A stretch of DNA of 24,705 bases from Chrysomallon squamiferum (GCA_012295275.1 CM022675.1:2227162-2251866); one strand, 5' to 3'. Shown: positions 1 to 12,048, counted from the first letter of the stretch. Program-made: numbers and translations. Notes: generated by a model not told the origin, from the sequence alone.

Positions 1-201
1 AATCATTTAAATATATGATGACAATGAGTTTATCATTTATTTATCTGCTATATAATAATAATAATAATGACTTCAATAATATCAAGAAGAAGTAGGACAA
101 GAAGAAAAACAACAGTAAAGGAATATTTATTTTTTGTGGATTTATTTACCATATAAGATCTAAATACTATGTTTCCTTGTGTACTTGCATATTTTAAGAA
201 G

Positions 202-368
202 TTACGGAGCAATACTAATCGAAGACGATAACATTAAGATGAGGTTCAGTAACCTAAATGTTTGGACATCGGAAGTAAACTGTTCAGGACTGGAAAAGAG
301 CTTTAAAGAATGTTACTTTAAGATTGAAAAGTCCAATCATAACAAGTTTCTAGCTCTGATGTGTGAAG
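202..368 (+). CDS. SRCR domain 1, C-terminal half exon (gene 1, partial 5' end)
   Basis: This internal exon encodes the second half of a scavenger receptor cysteine-rich (SRCR) domain, an extracellular ligand-binding fold. The translation contains VNCSGLEKSFKEC and ends LMCEG, matching the family pattern (CSG.E.SL..C, then VC.G). The acceptor follows TTTTAAGAAG, though an alternative AG three bases upstream gives the same phase. The donor is G|GTAACG. It starts in phase 2, ends in phase 1 and is 167 bases long, exactly like the equivalent exon of SRCR domain 2 at 2478-2644. The first half lies upstream of the window. Only three cysteines are visible: the one usually seen in C.H.EDAGV.C is missing (the residues here are SNHNKFLALMC), so one disulfide may be absent. 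The exon is the first visible part of a gene that runs to 4777. Confidence 0.8.
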
Positions 369-584
369 GTAACGTGTCTTACATAACAGTCAGTTTATTT
401 CTACCAGTCATCTTTCATTTGTGTTCTCAGAATAACGCTCACAGTTTCAGACATAACACACAGAGAGAAATTAATGATGTTAAATATTTTGATTTCCTTC
501 ACGTTATATTTTATGACATTATGAAAAATGTAGATTTTTTATTTTATTTTGTATTTATTTATTTATTTATTTTTTGTTTTGCAG

Positions 585-741
585 AACATAATCAAGAGAT
601 TAAGATTCGTGTGAAGGGAGGTAATTCAGACCGAGAAGGACGAGTAGAGATTAAATATCTTGGAATGTGGGGCACAGTCTGTGATAAATTTCATACTGAT
701 TACAACGCAGCTGTTTACTGCAGAATGCTGGGTTTCACTAA
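585..741 (+). CDS. SRCR domain 2, N-terminal half exon (gene 1)
   Basis: The acceptor is a long T-rich tract ending TTTTGCAG. The translation starts EHNQEIKIRVKGG and carries the SRCR landmarks GRVEIKYLGMWGTVC and AAVYCRMLGFTK, which are the first two conserved cysteines and the WGTVC motif. It begins in phase 1, completing the G left by the exon ending at 368, and ends in phase 2 at donor AA|GTAATT. Together with 2478-2644 it forms a full SRCR domain with six cysteines. The last ~40 bases of this exon and its donor are the template of the tandem array that follows directly. The reading frame is intact. Confidence 0.88.
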
Positions 742-1965
742 GTAATTTGTTAATAATTATTATTATAACAGCTGTTTACTGCAGAATGCTGGGTTTTACT
801 AAGCAAGTTATTCATAATGATTATTATAGCAGCTGTTTACTGCAGAATGCTGGGTTTCACTAAGTAAGTTATTAATAATGATTATTATAACTGTTGTTTG
901 CTAAAAAATGTTGGGCTTTACTAAGTTATTAATAATGATTATTATAACTGTTGTTTGCTACAGAATGCTGAGCTTTACTAAGTTACTAATAATGATTATT
1001 ATAACTGTTGTTTACTGCAGAATACTGAGTTTTACTAAGTCACTAATAATGATTATTATAACTGTTGTTTGCTACAGAATGCTGAGTTTTACTAAGTCAC
1101 TAATAATGATTATTATAACTGTTGTTTGCTACAGAATGCTGAATTTTACTAAGTGATTAATAATGATTATTATAACTGTTGTTTGCTACAGAATGCCGAG
1201 CTTTACTAAGTTACTAATAATGATTATTATAACTGTTGTTTGCTACAGAATGCTGAGCTTTACTAAGTTACTAATAATGATTATTATAACTGTTGTTTGC
1301 TACAGAATGCTGAATTTTACTAAGTTATTAACAATGATTATTATAACTGTTGTTTGCTACAGAATACTGAATTTTACTAAGTTATTAATAATGATTATTA
1401 TAACTGTTGTTTGCTACAGAATGCCGAGCTTTACTAAGTTACTAATAATGATTATTATAACTGTTGTTTGCTACAGAATGCTGAGCTTTACTAAGTTACT
1501 AATAATGATTATTATAACTGTTGTTTGCTAATAATGATTTTATTATAACTATAACTGTTGTTTGCTACAGAATGCTGAATTTTACTAAGTGATTAATAAT
1601 ATTAAACTAAGAATTATTTACTAAGTTATAACAGAATGCTGAGCTTTACTAAGTTACTAATAATAATGATTATTATAACTGTTGTTTGCTACAGAATGCT
1701 GGGTTTTACTAAGTTACTAATAATGATTATTATAACTGTTGTTTGCTACAGAATGCTGGGTTTCACTAAGTAAGTTATTAATAATGATTATTATAACAGA
1801 TAGTTTACTGCAGAATGCTGGGTTTCACTAAGTAAGTTATTAATAATGATTATTATAACAGATATTTACTGCAGAATGCTGAGTTTTACTAAGTAAGTTA
1901 TTAATAATGATTATTATAACTGTTGTTTGCTACAGAATGCTGGGCTTTACTAAGCAAGTTAATAA
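690..1965 (+). repeat. Tandem array of SRCR exon end plus splice donor, ~57-bp units
   Basis: About 21-22 head-to-tail units of 57-63 bp fill the first 1.2 kb of the intron inside SRCR domain 2. Each unit carries a copy of the exon end (CAGAATGCTGGGTTTCACTA, encoding YCRMLGFTK) followed by the donor region and an AT-rich linker (AATGATTATTATAACTGTTG). Units at both edges keep the exon-like CTGCAGAATGCTGGG and donor AAGTAAGTT. Central units read TGCTACAGAATGCTGAG with a degraded donor AAGTTACT and are more uniform. The 57-bp period is a multiple of three, so long open frames (908-1156 and 1163-1531) repeat a 19-residue unit that includes CYRMLSFTK. I read these frames as by-products of the repeat and not as genes. 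Confidence 0.95.
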
Positions 1966-2477
1966 TATTGATTCATGAACATTCACTAGTATTTCAAAAA
2001 TATGTCATTCATAGTTTTTTAATCTGAAATAGACTAATTATGGGAGAGAAGTATATAGATAATTTAATATATTAAGTGGTGATATGTTTTACATAGATTG
2101 AACATAATTAAGCTATTTTTGTTATGGATGATAAATATGGAAGTTATCCAAATCTAACATTAAAACCATGTCAACATGAAATAAAAAAACAAATTTATAA
2201 CAGGCATCAGAGTAATATATATTTTCGGGAGCGGTAATTATTAAGTGTAAAGTCCATGAAAATCAATATCTTCAACTTAAATTGTTATAAGATTTGTTGT
2301 TGTATTCGATTTATTTTTCTTTAATTATTATTGTTATATTTTTAATCTCATTCTTATTTTTATTTATTTGTTTATTTATTTATTTTATAAGAATAATCCT
2401 ATTAGTGAAAAATTAAATTAGCAGTATAAATTAAAAAAAAATAATAACTTGAAAATTTCACATACCATGTTTTACAG
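1966..2477. other. Intron remainder, AT-rich, no feature seen
   Basis: AT-rich intron sequence with a TTTA-rich stretch near 2345-2390. It ends at the acceptor TGTTTTACAG for the next exon. No coding match or RNA gene was recognised. Confidence 0.6.
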
Positions 2478-2644
2478 TTCAAATGCTACAGCAGTTGGTA
2501 GTGCTTATTTTGGTAAAGGATCAGGACCTATCTTTCTGCGTGATATTCACTGTTTGGGAAATGAAACAAGTCTTGAACAGTGTAATTTTCAATGGGGTAA
2601 CTTTGAATGTCAACATGAAAACGATGCTGGTGTGATATGTGCAG
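2478..2644 (+). CDS. SRCR domain 2, C-terminal half exon (gene 1)
   Basis: This exon completes SRCR domain 2. The translation has YFGKGSGPIFLRDIHCLGNE, then SLEQCNF, then FECQHENDAGVICAG. These match the conserved SRCR G.GPI.LDD..C.G.E.SL..C and C.H.EDAGV.C blocks. The acceptor is TTTTACAG in phase 2 and the donor is G|GTAACT in phase 1, so the full two-exon SRCR module is a symmetric phase 1-1 unit that could duplicate or shuffle without breaking the frame. All four expected cysteines of this half are present, unlike domain 1. The protein is presumably extracellular, with the cysteines in disulfides. Confidence 0.9.
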
Positions 2645-2746
2645 GTAACTCTCAGCCTCTGTCAGTTATTACGTTTGTAGTTTTACTGATTTTATGGTAG
2701 CCACTACCTGTATCAATTTCAACAGGTGCTACTGAATCAAATACTT

Positions 2747-2748
2747 GT

Positions 2749-2791
<43 letters not shown>

Positions 2792-2894
2792 TTATCATTA
2801 TTATTATTATTATTATTATTATCATCATCATCATCATCATCATCATTATTATTATTGTTCTTGTTCTTGTCGTCATTGTTATTATTATTATTAA
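2747..2894. repeat. Compound microsatellite (TTTA)n-(ATT/ATC)n
   Basis: Intronic simple repeat just after SRCR domain 2: about 11 TTTA units, then imperfect ATT and ATC triplets. The rest of the intron up to 3239 shows no exon that I can support. Confidence 0.9.
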
Positions 2895-3239
2895 TGTATT
2901 AATTTTTTTGTATACAACCACATTTTACATAGTTATTGAGCTGTATTTTGCTTGTTTCTTATAAAGATTAGTTTGTAAAGAAACTCTGCTCAATATAGGT
3001 TGTTTCTATCGATAAATAGTCAATCATTTTTACGCTCTTAATTATTTTTAAACTTGTCTAAAATAGTAGTTTTCTCCAATTTAATTTTGTCCTAACATGA
3101 GATAAAATGATAAATGAATGAATGTTTTTTGTGTAGTATTAAACCTTACTTATATATTAACCTGCAAACGGAATTTCTAAAAAACATTATATTTAACTCC
3201 ACTGTTGTAGCATACTTTTGACTACTACTCATAGCAAAG

Positions 3240-3396
3240 AATATAATTTTGTTTTAAATAACGACTTTGACAAGCAATATTATTGTAATATATTTGAAAC
3301 AGAGCCCGAAACAGGCACTGTCAGAGTAGAATCTTGCACTGCTGATAATCAGAAAACTGGAGAAGACAGTGAAACTTTGAAAATCATTGAAAATAG
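3240..3396 (+). CDS. ZP-C subdomain exon, first visible (gene 1)
   Basis: The exon encodes EYNFVLNNDFDKQYYCNIFE, followed by TGTVRVESCTADNQ and ETLKIIENR. The VESCTA...LKIIENR segment followed by C in the next exon matches the middle of a ZP-C domain (ESCWATP...LI..GCP in vertebrate ZP proteins). The start at 3240 was chosen because acceptor CAAAG there gives phase 1, which joins the phase 1 donor at 2644. The stronger-looking CATAG acceptor at 3233 gives the same frame but phase 2, so an unseen exon could intervene. The donor is AG|GTAATA in phase 2. The cysteine in QYYC is extra to the usual ZP-C set. The usual first ZP-C strands and the whole ZP-N are not found between here and the SRCR exons. 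Confidence 0.72.
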
Positions 3397-3818
3397 GTAA
3401 TACTTTCATTTTGGCACATTTATTTCTTAGAACCTCCGGTTCACTCAAACACCTAAATTTTCAGTTTTCACTGGTGAGGAGTTCATTATTTCTGAAAATA
3501 TTTAGTAAAATGTCATAATTATATCTGAGTGAACGGTCTCTACAGTCGTACAGCTGAACTTGTCGTTAGTTATTTGTTATAATTAAACAATTTTGATACA
3601 TTTCAGCCACTCTGATAATGAACATTATTAATATATTCTGAAAAGAAATGTGGACCCATTTTTTGCAATTAACCTTTCAGTCATCAATTTGACAATCTCT
3701 CAGAAAATTTTAATCACACAACACGGCATTACAGCAATGAAATTTTAATGGTAGTCAAAGAATTAAAGAAAAACGATATTTGGGGGTGATTACTGGATAA
3801 TTTTGTTTCTTTCTTCAG

Positions 3819-3984
3819 CTGCCCGTCGTCTGAGATTGGTAAACTGATGATACAGGAACCTGAAAGATCAGGAAACAACGTCACATTCAAGTTGAAAGCT
3901 TTCACCTTTAACAAAAACAACGCAGTCTCTACAGAATGTTCTGTCAAAGTTTGTCCTCCAGATCAAAAATCTCTCTGTGACCCA
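3819..3984 (+). CDS. ZP-C subdomain exon, second (gene 1)
   Basis: The acceptor TTTCTTCAG enters in phase 2 and the donor CCA|GTAAGT leaves in phase 0. The translation runs from CPSSEIGKL through FKLKAFTFNK to TECSVKVCPPDQKSLCDP. This is the hallmark C-terminal part of a ZP domain: a cysteine after the ESC exon, the FKAF.F strand, then the C.V.VC....C cluster. ZP modules polymerise or dimerise extracellular proteins. Neighbouring exons provide the rest of ZP-C and the cleavage site. The frame is intact and no key cysteine is missing. Confidence 0.88.
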
Positions 3985-4066
3985 GTAAGTTCGATCATTT
4001 CTGTTCTTACTGTTTTTTGTTGGTTTTCTGATAGTTTTCTTTTGTTTTTTTGTTGTTTATTTTTTA

Positions 4067-4075
<9 letters not shown>

Positions 4076-4136
<61 letters not shown>
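4076..4136. repeat. (TTA)n microsatellite in intron
   Basis: Near-perfect TTA repeat in the intron between the ZP-C and furin-site exons. Confidence 0.95.
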
Positions 4137-4137
<1 letters not shown>

Positions 4138-4356
4138 TTCGTTTGTTTTTATATTTTTAAATTTGATTTTTATTATTTATTAGTATTAATGTTAATATTA
4201 TTATTTTTTATAATAATATTTTTTGTCAAGTAGTCATACTTTCTGTATTTCATCTTTCGACAGAGAGACACAGTTAACTTTTCCTATAGAATATAAAATG
4301 ACACAATTACATTATATTTTGAGTTAAACATTTTACACAGAAATTTTCACTGTCAG

Positions 4357-4474
4357 GTGGACTGCAACGGGAAGGCAGAGTCTGGAAGAAAACGAAGATC
4401 GGCTGAAACGTCTGATGAACTTGTCAGAAAAACATTTTCTGTCCTGGACGTGATTGTTGAAGATCGACCACCAA
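4357..4474 (+). CDS. ZP last cysteine and furin-type cleavage exon (gene 1)
   Basis: The translation starts VDCNGKAESGRKRRSAE and ends VLDVIVEDRPP. VDC supplies the last ZP cysteine and RKRR|S is a basic furin-like consensus cleavage site, which in ZP proteins sits just after the ZP module and before the membrane anchor. Cleavage there releases the ectodomain and permits assembly. The acceptor is CACTGTCAG in phase 0 and the donor A|GTGAGT in phase 1. Order and phases agree with the exons on either side, which makes this assignment robust. Confidence 0.88.
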
Positions 4475-4637
4475 GTGAGTTTATGTCAGATCTATAGCAT
4501 TAATTTGTTTTCTTTAACTCATATTTGTGATTAGTTTTCTGAGAATAAATAAGCATTAAGTGCAGATTTTGTTTAATAGATATTAGTTACAAGAAAGAAA
4601 ACAAGTATGTGATATTTAAAATCTTACTTCATTCTAG

Positions 4638-4777
4638 GTAAAAAACATGGATCTGCTCAAGTTGATGTCAACCACACGATTCTGATTGTTCTCTGTGTTG
4701 TCATGGTGATCATCGTCTCACTTGTCATTGGGATTGTGGTGATCTTGTTCTTGAGGAAGAAAAAGTCCAATCAGTAA
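4638..4777 (+). CDS. Transmembrane and cytoplasmic tail exon, stop codon (gene 1)
   Basis: The acceptor CATTCTAG leads in phase 1 into a juxtamembrane stretch with a possible N-glycosylation site (NHT). A ~26-residue hydrophobic helix follows (ILIVLCVVMVIIVSLVIGIV and on to LFL), then RKKKSNQ and TAA at 4775-4777. This predicts a type I membrane protein with only about seven cytoplasmic residues, the positive charges fitting a stop-transfer signal. With no signalling motif in the tail, the protein probably acts through its ectodomain or a co-receptor. Gene 1 exons in the window total about 357 codons. Confidence 0.9.
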
Positions 4778-4884
4778 AAGGACGATGTCAACAAACATCA
4801 GATTTAGTTAACCTGACAAACATTTCACATACTGTAGTAGCAAACTGAAGTTAAAAAACTCTTTTGAATTTTATATAGCTTTTC

Positions 4885-4890
4885 AATAAA
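4885..4890 (+). terminator. Polyadenylation signal AATAAA of gene 1
   Basis: AATAAA lies 108 bases after the stop codon, in a short AT-rich 3' UTR. A TTTTTG-rich stretch follows within ~15 bases. This is the most plausible cleavage and polyadenylation signal. Confidence 0.7.
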
Positions 4891-4910
4891 ATTATTTTTG
4901 CTTTAGAACA

Positions 4911-6990
4911 TTTGACTAAGCTTATAAGGCTTTCGTAATTATTACTGTGTTGAGTTTTATTCTTTATTTTATTTTCATTTTTTGAATTATTGTTAATTTG
5001 TTTGGTTTACGGTATTTTTAAATATATATACATTATTACTTCTATGACATTGGACACAACTTTGTAATGTTCTGATTGTCTTTGTTTCTTTGTTGTTGTT
5101 TTTCTTTTGTTTGTTTGTTTGTTTTTTGTTTGTTATTTTTTTCTTCTTCCTTCCTCGTAAATTTCATATATAATATACATATATAATGTTTAGTACTGGG
5201 ACATGTAACATTCCTGAATATGGAAACTAAATTAATGTGTTAAAGCTTATCCGTAACATCAATTAATAAATCAGCTGTAAACTTCTGGTTGCAAATATTT
5301 AGGAATCAAGTACAACATTTAAATAAAAAACACTAAATGATGACAATAATGACAATAATAATAACAACAACAACAACGACAGCAATAATAACAACTGTAA
5401 TTTTTATTATTATAAAAGAAAATGACGAAAAAGAAGAAGAAGAAGAACATTTTTAAATAAAAATGTTTAAATTAAAAACATAAACACATTTTTTATTTGT
5501 TTTTTAAATATTCCTTTTCTCCGTAAATTTAATTTTTTCTGTTATTTACGTTACTAGTATATTTACATAATAATACATTATCAGAACATAAAAGTAAAAG
5601 TTAGTTGTTGGTGTTTGCATTTTTATTGATATTACAACTGCGTAGTAATTGAAAATATTAAACTGATTATATTATGCTCTTACAATGGTTTCGGCTGCCT
5701 TAAATAATTGTTTATGTATTTATTCGGAATCTTACTTTTTGTCTTGGTTCGCTTTATTGGCATACATCATAGTTTTATTTATCATTAATTATTTGTTTAT
5801 TTCTTTATTTATTTACTTATTTACTTTCTTACCTATTACTCTTTTCATTGTTTATTTCTTTTATTTCTTAGTTATTTATTGTTGCTGTTTTCTTCTAAAA
5901 TGTACTGAATGTATTATATTAAATTTAGTGGGGTTTTGGTTTTTTTTTTTTTTTTTTTATTATTATTATTTTTTATTTTACATTTGCTTTACGTTTGGTT
6001 ATAACTGCAATATATTAATTAACCTCTTTTCTCTAGTTTCTTTTTTCTTCTTTATATCCGCAATAATTTGAATAAAGGTTGTAGCAAAATAATTTGATGA
6101 GTTTTGTTTTGTTTCTTGTAAAGAGTTTGACAGCTCATTTTAGATATCTTGCAGACTTAAAACGTATTCAGGACAAACAATATTGGTGTGTTTGGGACAT
6201 GCAGTGGTGTTTGGGAGGTGTTTCGATGTGTGGGTTGGGGATATGTGGGGGTGTGTGGGTGTGAATAGGTGTGGGTGTGTTAGTGACATAATCTGATGAA
6301 TTGCTTTTTACGTGAGGAAGCCCTGTAAGATGTATATCAGAATAAAAACATTCTCCTTGTTTTAATGTGAAGAAAATATATTTATGTTTTGTTTCATATA
6401 CAATCCCTATGTTTACCCCTGGTAAAAATAATACTAATTCAATGTTTTTGAAAGAAAAAAAAGTAATGAAATACATTCTGTTTGGCGGTCTTCTGCATTT
6501 TCAAATTTAAATTTACCGCGATGTTGCTGAAAATGAAACACATTGTGAAGAGATTTGGCAAGCTTCCGGTTTACACGAGCAACATCAGTATTGAAAGTTA
6601 TACTATTTTATTTATTAAAATTCGCAGGTGTCATTACACAAACTTACGTCATAATTCATGGAAACATGTCAATGTTCGCTTCCATTTTGGTTAGGTGACG
6701 TGTAACAAATATTATCACTATGAAATAATGAAATAATTACGTCTGCACTGTCTTGTTGCCATTAGTATCGTCGTTTTCGTGTTGTTGTTGTGTTGTTGTT
6801 ATTATTCTAAACAATTTAGACTGAATGAATACATCTTAAGAATATAATGAGAAATGTAAAAATAAACAGAAATCAATAATTAAACAACCACTAAATAAAC
6901 AAATAAAACACGAACAAGCAAGCAAATAATTATACAGTTGTTTTCTTGGCTACGAAATCAATACAATTAAGATGGCCATTACTGCGACAT
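4911..6990. other. Intergenic, AT-rich, no gene seen
   Basis: Contains T-rich low-complexity tracts (around 5100-5150 and 5938-5980), short AAC/AAG runs (5345-5450) and a G/T-rich tract of TGTGGGTG type at 6180-6290. The open frames here (5685-6071 and 6482-6694 on plus, 6168-6476 on minus) lack recognisable domains or splice context. I see no gene. Confidence 0.6.
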
Positions 6991-6997
6991 TATTATT

Positions 6998-6999
<2 letters not shown>

Positions 7000-7046
<47 letters not shown>

Positions 7047-7076
7047 TGTTTTCATACGTTGTCTTTATATTGAAAC

Positions 7077-7109
<33 letters not shown>

Positions 7110-7112
7110 TGT
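7000..7112. repeat. (AAT)n and (ATGT)n microsatellites
   Basis: AAT repeat at 7000-7043, then an ATGT/GTGT repeat at about 7080-7118. Confidence 0.9.
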
Positions 7113-7145
7113 GTGTGTATATGTATAGATTAAGTGCAGTTATTA

Positions 7146-7860
7146 GAGAATCAGTGTACTATAGTACATAGTTACACCCACTTTTGTTAATGTCAAATAA
7201 AGTGTTGAAAATATATATATATATACTAAGTGCAGTTAATTGAAAATCCATTTGCTGTGTATTATGTAGTAACTCCCAGTTTGTTAATGTTAGCTGAGGT
7301 GTGGATAGTAAATAAAAGTCATGTTTCTCTTTGAATCTCACAAATTTCTATCATGAGCTTTTTCCCAACACTGCGATAAAAGCAATGCATACGTACATTG
7401 TATGTATAATTACATTTCCCTTCAGTTTTTGGGGTTAGGTGATTTAGATTTCTTTTCTCGTTTGTCTTCTAATTATCGAAAGGTACCAGTGATTTAATGT
7501 GTTTGCGCGCCTGTACCTCTCTGAGTCTGTGAGTGTGTGTGTATGTATGTGTGTGGTATGTGTGTGTTTGCGTGTGTGCGTGTGTTAAGAAATGTTAACT
7601 GAAAATCAGTTGAAAAAAAACAAAGTTACTAACATTGACGAAACACGTAAAAACGTAATTTCCTCTCAGACAAGTCAAGTGTACAATGATATACTTTTAC
7701 ATTGTAATAAAATACTTAGAACACGTATTATGTCAAGTTAATTTAAACTTTTTTATTAATATCTGGGTACTGACCGAGTCGGTGCATGTCTGTATTTTGT
7801 CGTTAAAATATCATCTTTGATCTCAAATTATTCAAATAAATACAGAAACAGAGAAAAAAA
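7146..7860. repeat. Dispersed repeat family, copy 1
   Basis: Shares ordered blocks with 8666-9920, 12486-12850 and 17205-17300. The blocks are a TGTACTGTA...TAGTAAC.CCCA core, GTTAATGTTA, GCAACACTGCGATAAAAGCA, ACGTACATTGTATGTATAAT and, in this copy and the 12585 copy, GATTTCTTTTCTCGTTTG followed by ATTATCGAAAGGTA. The core itself occurs twice here (7150 and 7230). It contains a perfect 14-bp palindrome, TGTACTATAGTACA, at 7155-7168. No coding capacity or terminal repeats were identified, so the class is unknown. Confidence 0.7.
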
Positions 7861-8182
7861 AAAAAAAAAAAGTAAAAGGAAACGGTGAAACAATGAAATT
7901 AGTAAATACACAAATGTAAGCAACAAAGTACAAATTAAATACATATGTACATATATACACACACACAGTGACATCACTCTTAAATATAACACAAATTTTT
8001 CCACTTTTCATTTGAACACAATAAATATAGTTTTACCTAATACTACACCAGCTTTGTATTTCATTTATTTTCTAAAGTGCTGAAGAATGTTTAAATTGCA
8101 ACAGATTTTATCAAACCAATTTAAATTCCGTTTGTTTCCATAAATTATAAAAAGGAAAAGTCTAATAAATAATACAAAATAT

Positions 8183-8202
8183 TGATGATGATGATGATGA
8201 TG

Positions 8203-8255
<53 letters not shown>

Positions 8256-8261
8256 TATTAT

Positions 8262-8293
<32 letters not shown>

Positions 8294-8294
8294 A
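8183..8294. repeat. Compound triplet microsatellite (GAT)(AAT)(AGT)
   Basis: Consecutive pure blocks of GAT, AAT and AGT triplets, each one substitution away from the next. Confidence 0.95.
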
Positions 8295-8394
8295 TAAAAT
8301 TATAAGAAGATCAAGAAGAAATAAAACAAAACCAAAATTTCATTGTATGCTTCTTCTTCATACGTTGGATACATAATTATTTAACACTAAACAT

Positions 8395-9920
<1,526 letters not shown>

Positions 9921-10077
9921 AAAAACAGCAAACGCACAAGCAAACAAAGACACAAAATTTAAATTTTAAATAAATATTAAATAAATAATATGTTTCGATA
10001 AAAAAATAATTCACTCACATACACAAACACAAACATACAAGCAGTCAATGAAACAAATTATACATTATAAGAAATAA

Positions 10078-10094
10078 ATTAATAAATAAATAAG

Positions 10095-10137
<43 letters not shown>

Positions 10138-10317
10138 AAAAAAAACAAAAAACCGTAACAAACAAATACGTATAAACAAATAAAATAGATAAATAAAGGA
10201 AACATGCACACACATACATATGCGTATATAGATAAACACACCCAACTACATGTTAATAAAACTATATTCAGTTAGCAGACTCTCATGTAGCAGCAAATAA
10301 ACAAACAAACAAACAAA

Positions 10318-10356
<39 letters not shown>

Positions 10357-10360
10357 ACTT
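10078..10360. repeat. (AAAT)n microsatellites
   Basis: Two AAAT tetranucleotide tracts, at 10078-10138 and about 10305-10358, separated by A-rich sequence. Confidence 0.9.
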
Positions 10361-10660
10361 ATCAGTACCACTAATACAGAAATTACGTTAAAACTGGAAA
10401 ATAAAAATATTAGAGCAAGTAAATGCGTAGCAAATAAAAAATAATAAAATATATATATCATTATGCAGAAAGGCATTAAGTAAATAAAAAAAAAAACAGA
10501 ATAATAATTAAGTGTACATAAGACACGCACACACACACGGACTCACCGAGAGAGAGAATGAGATTGTGTTTGTATTATCTAATTTTGAACAAACAGACAT
10601 ACACACACACAATAAAGATATATACTACAAACTAAATAATTAAAATAACTAAATAAATAA

Positions 10661-10669
<9 letters not shown>

Positions 10670-10702
<33 letters not shown>
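10670..10702. repeat. (AAT)n microsatellite
   Basis: Pure AAT run about 90 bp upstream of the TATA-like box of copy A. Confidence 0.9.
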
Positions 10703-10703
<1 letters not shown>

Positions 10704-10791
10704 TTATGCATGAAGACACATACAATTAATGTATCTTGCAATACTTAAAAGTAGTTATTCATTGGACAGGATGGTTTCTTTGTCCTTACGA

Positions 10792-10799
10792 TATAAATA
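10792..10799 (+). promoter_or_regulatory. TATA-like box of copy A promoter
   Basis: TATAAATA sits ~110 bp before the donor of a likely untranslated first exon. A start site near 10820 would be at the standard distance. Copy B has no such box in the 60 bp before its matching exon. This is an inference from spacing and motif, with no expression evidence. Confidence 0.45.
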
Positions 10800-10821
10800 C
10801 AGCTAAACACATCGTGAGATG

Positions 10822-10901
10822 CAGTTTTATGTTTTATTCTAAACACATCGAACTGTGTAAGTGAGGACAAAGATTCTGTTCTCAGTGTCACAAAAAACAA
10901 G
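10822..10901 (+). other. Untranslated first exon, copy A (gene 2)
   Basis: The block 10850-10914 matches 18073-18137 at about 90% over 65 bp, and both copies carry the same splice donor (ACAAG|GTAGG). Each lies ~2.1 kb upstream of a signal-peptide-like exon with an acceptor, so the natural reading is a 5' UTR exon duplicated with its gene. The 5' limit given is estimated from the TATA-like box. A short upstream frame, ATG at 10829 to TGA at 10862-10864 (11 codons), would lie in this leader and could dampen translation. Confidence 0.6.
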
Positions 10902-10952
10902 GTAGGGTCACGTTACTTTCCTTAAGTTAATATTTATGTATTTTCTGTATAA

Positions 10953-11088
10953 TATTATATTATATTATATTATATTATATTATAGTATATTATATTTATT
11001 TTAAGAGACACTTTTGTTTTTGGTTAGTCCTCAAATATATGCAACAAAAAATAAAGTAGTAGTAGTAGTAATAATAATAATAATAATA

Positions 11089-11124
<36 letters not shown>

Positions 11125-11219
11125 TATAATAATAATAATAATAAAATAAATTGAAACCGGCTTCGTTTAGCAAAGTTTTCTCATTATTTCCTCTTAATTA
11201 AGTTGACGTTCCTTCTTAT

Positions 11220-11290
<71 letters not shown>

Positions 11291-11310
11291 ATCTATATAT
11301 ATGTATGTAT

Positions 11311-11349
<39 letters not shown>
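10953..11349. repeat. Microsatellite cluster: ATATT, AAT, TATC/TA/GATA
   Basis: (ATATT)n at 10953-10984, AGT/AAT triplets at 11055-11145, then (TATC)n-(TA)n-(GATA)n at 11222-11349. The last block is a near-perfect inverted repeat, since TATC and GATA are complementary around a TA core. Confidence 0.92.
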
Positions 11350-11544
11350 CGTACGTACATATAAGTGTTCATTAAATAAATAGTCACACATTAATTGTTT
11401 GAATGTTACCTACCTACAAGTGACTCAGTCTTCAGTGGTGTTGTATAAGTTGTTTCTTTTTGTTAACCTCAAGAAAGACTTAAGTTATTATTGAAAAAAG
11501 TCATCATAGTTTGTTATAGCCGTAAATATAAATGTATTTATTTC

Positions 11545-11562
11545 TTTCTTCTTCTTCTTCTT

Positions 11563-11631
<69 letters not shown>

Positions 11632-11970
11632 TTAACAAACGTTTCAAATCTTTAGAATCTTTCTATCATAGTGAGCTCTATTTTGACTTTTACGTAAAAG
11701 CAAAGAATTTGTAACCTGCTGTCTCACAATCTCTCAAATACGGTGTCAGATCATACTATACATATTTTATTGTTTGACCAATTGTATATATGTGTGTATG
11801 TATTCATTTACTTAATTATTTATTTATTTGTTTCTTTTAATTTATTTATATGATGATGATTATTATTACTATAATCATCATCATCATATTCATTATTGTT
11901 GTTATTTTTTGTCTTTCTATCTCTAGACACAAGACAGATCAAGATCTCTTTTAAAGTTCCGCGGTAGACG

Positions 11971-12046
<76 letters not shown>
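11545..12046. repeat. (TTC)n-(TTA)n and (ATT)n tracts
   Basis: TTC then TTA triplets at 11545-11632 and a pure ATT run at 11970-12047. The sequence between them (11633-11969) is AT-rich with no gene seen. All of this lies in the presumed first intron of copy A. Confidence 0.9.

Positions 12047-12048
<2 letters not shown>

Noticed and set aside
908-1531. Two long open frames with a 19-residue repeat, resembling a repetitive protein gene
   Set aside because: They arise from a 57-bp tandem array copying an SRCR exon end and intron bases. There is no independent start, signal or splice context.
6482-6694. 70-codon open frame in the intergenic region
   Set aside because: It has no recognisable domain, no splice or promoter context, and a length expected by chance.
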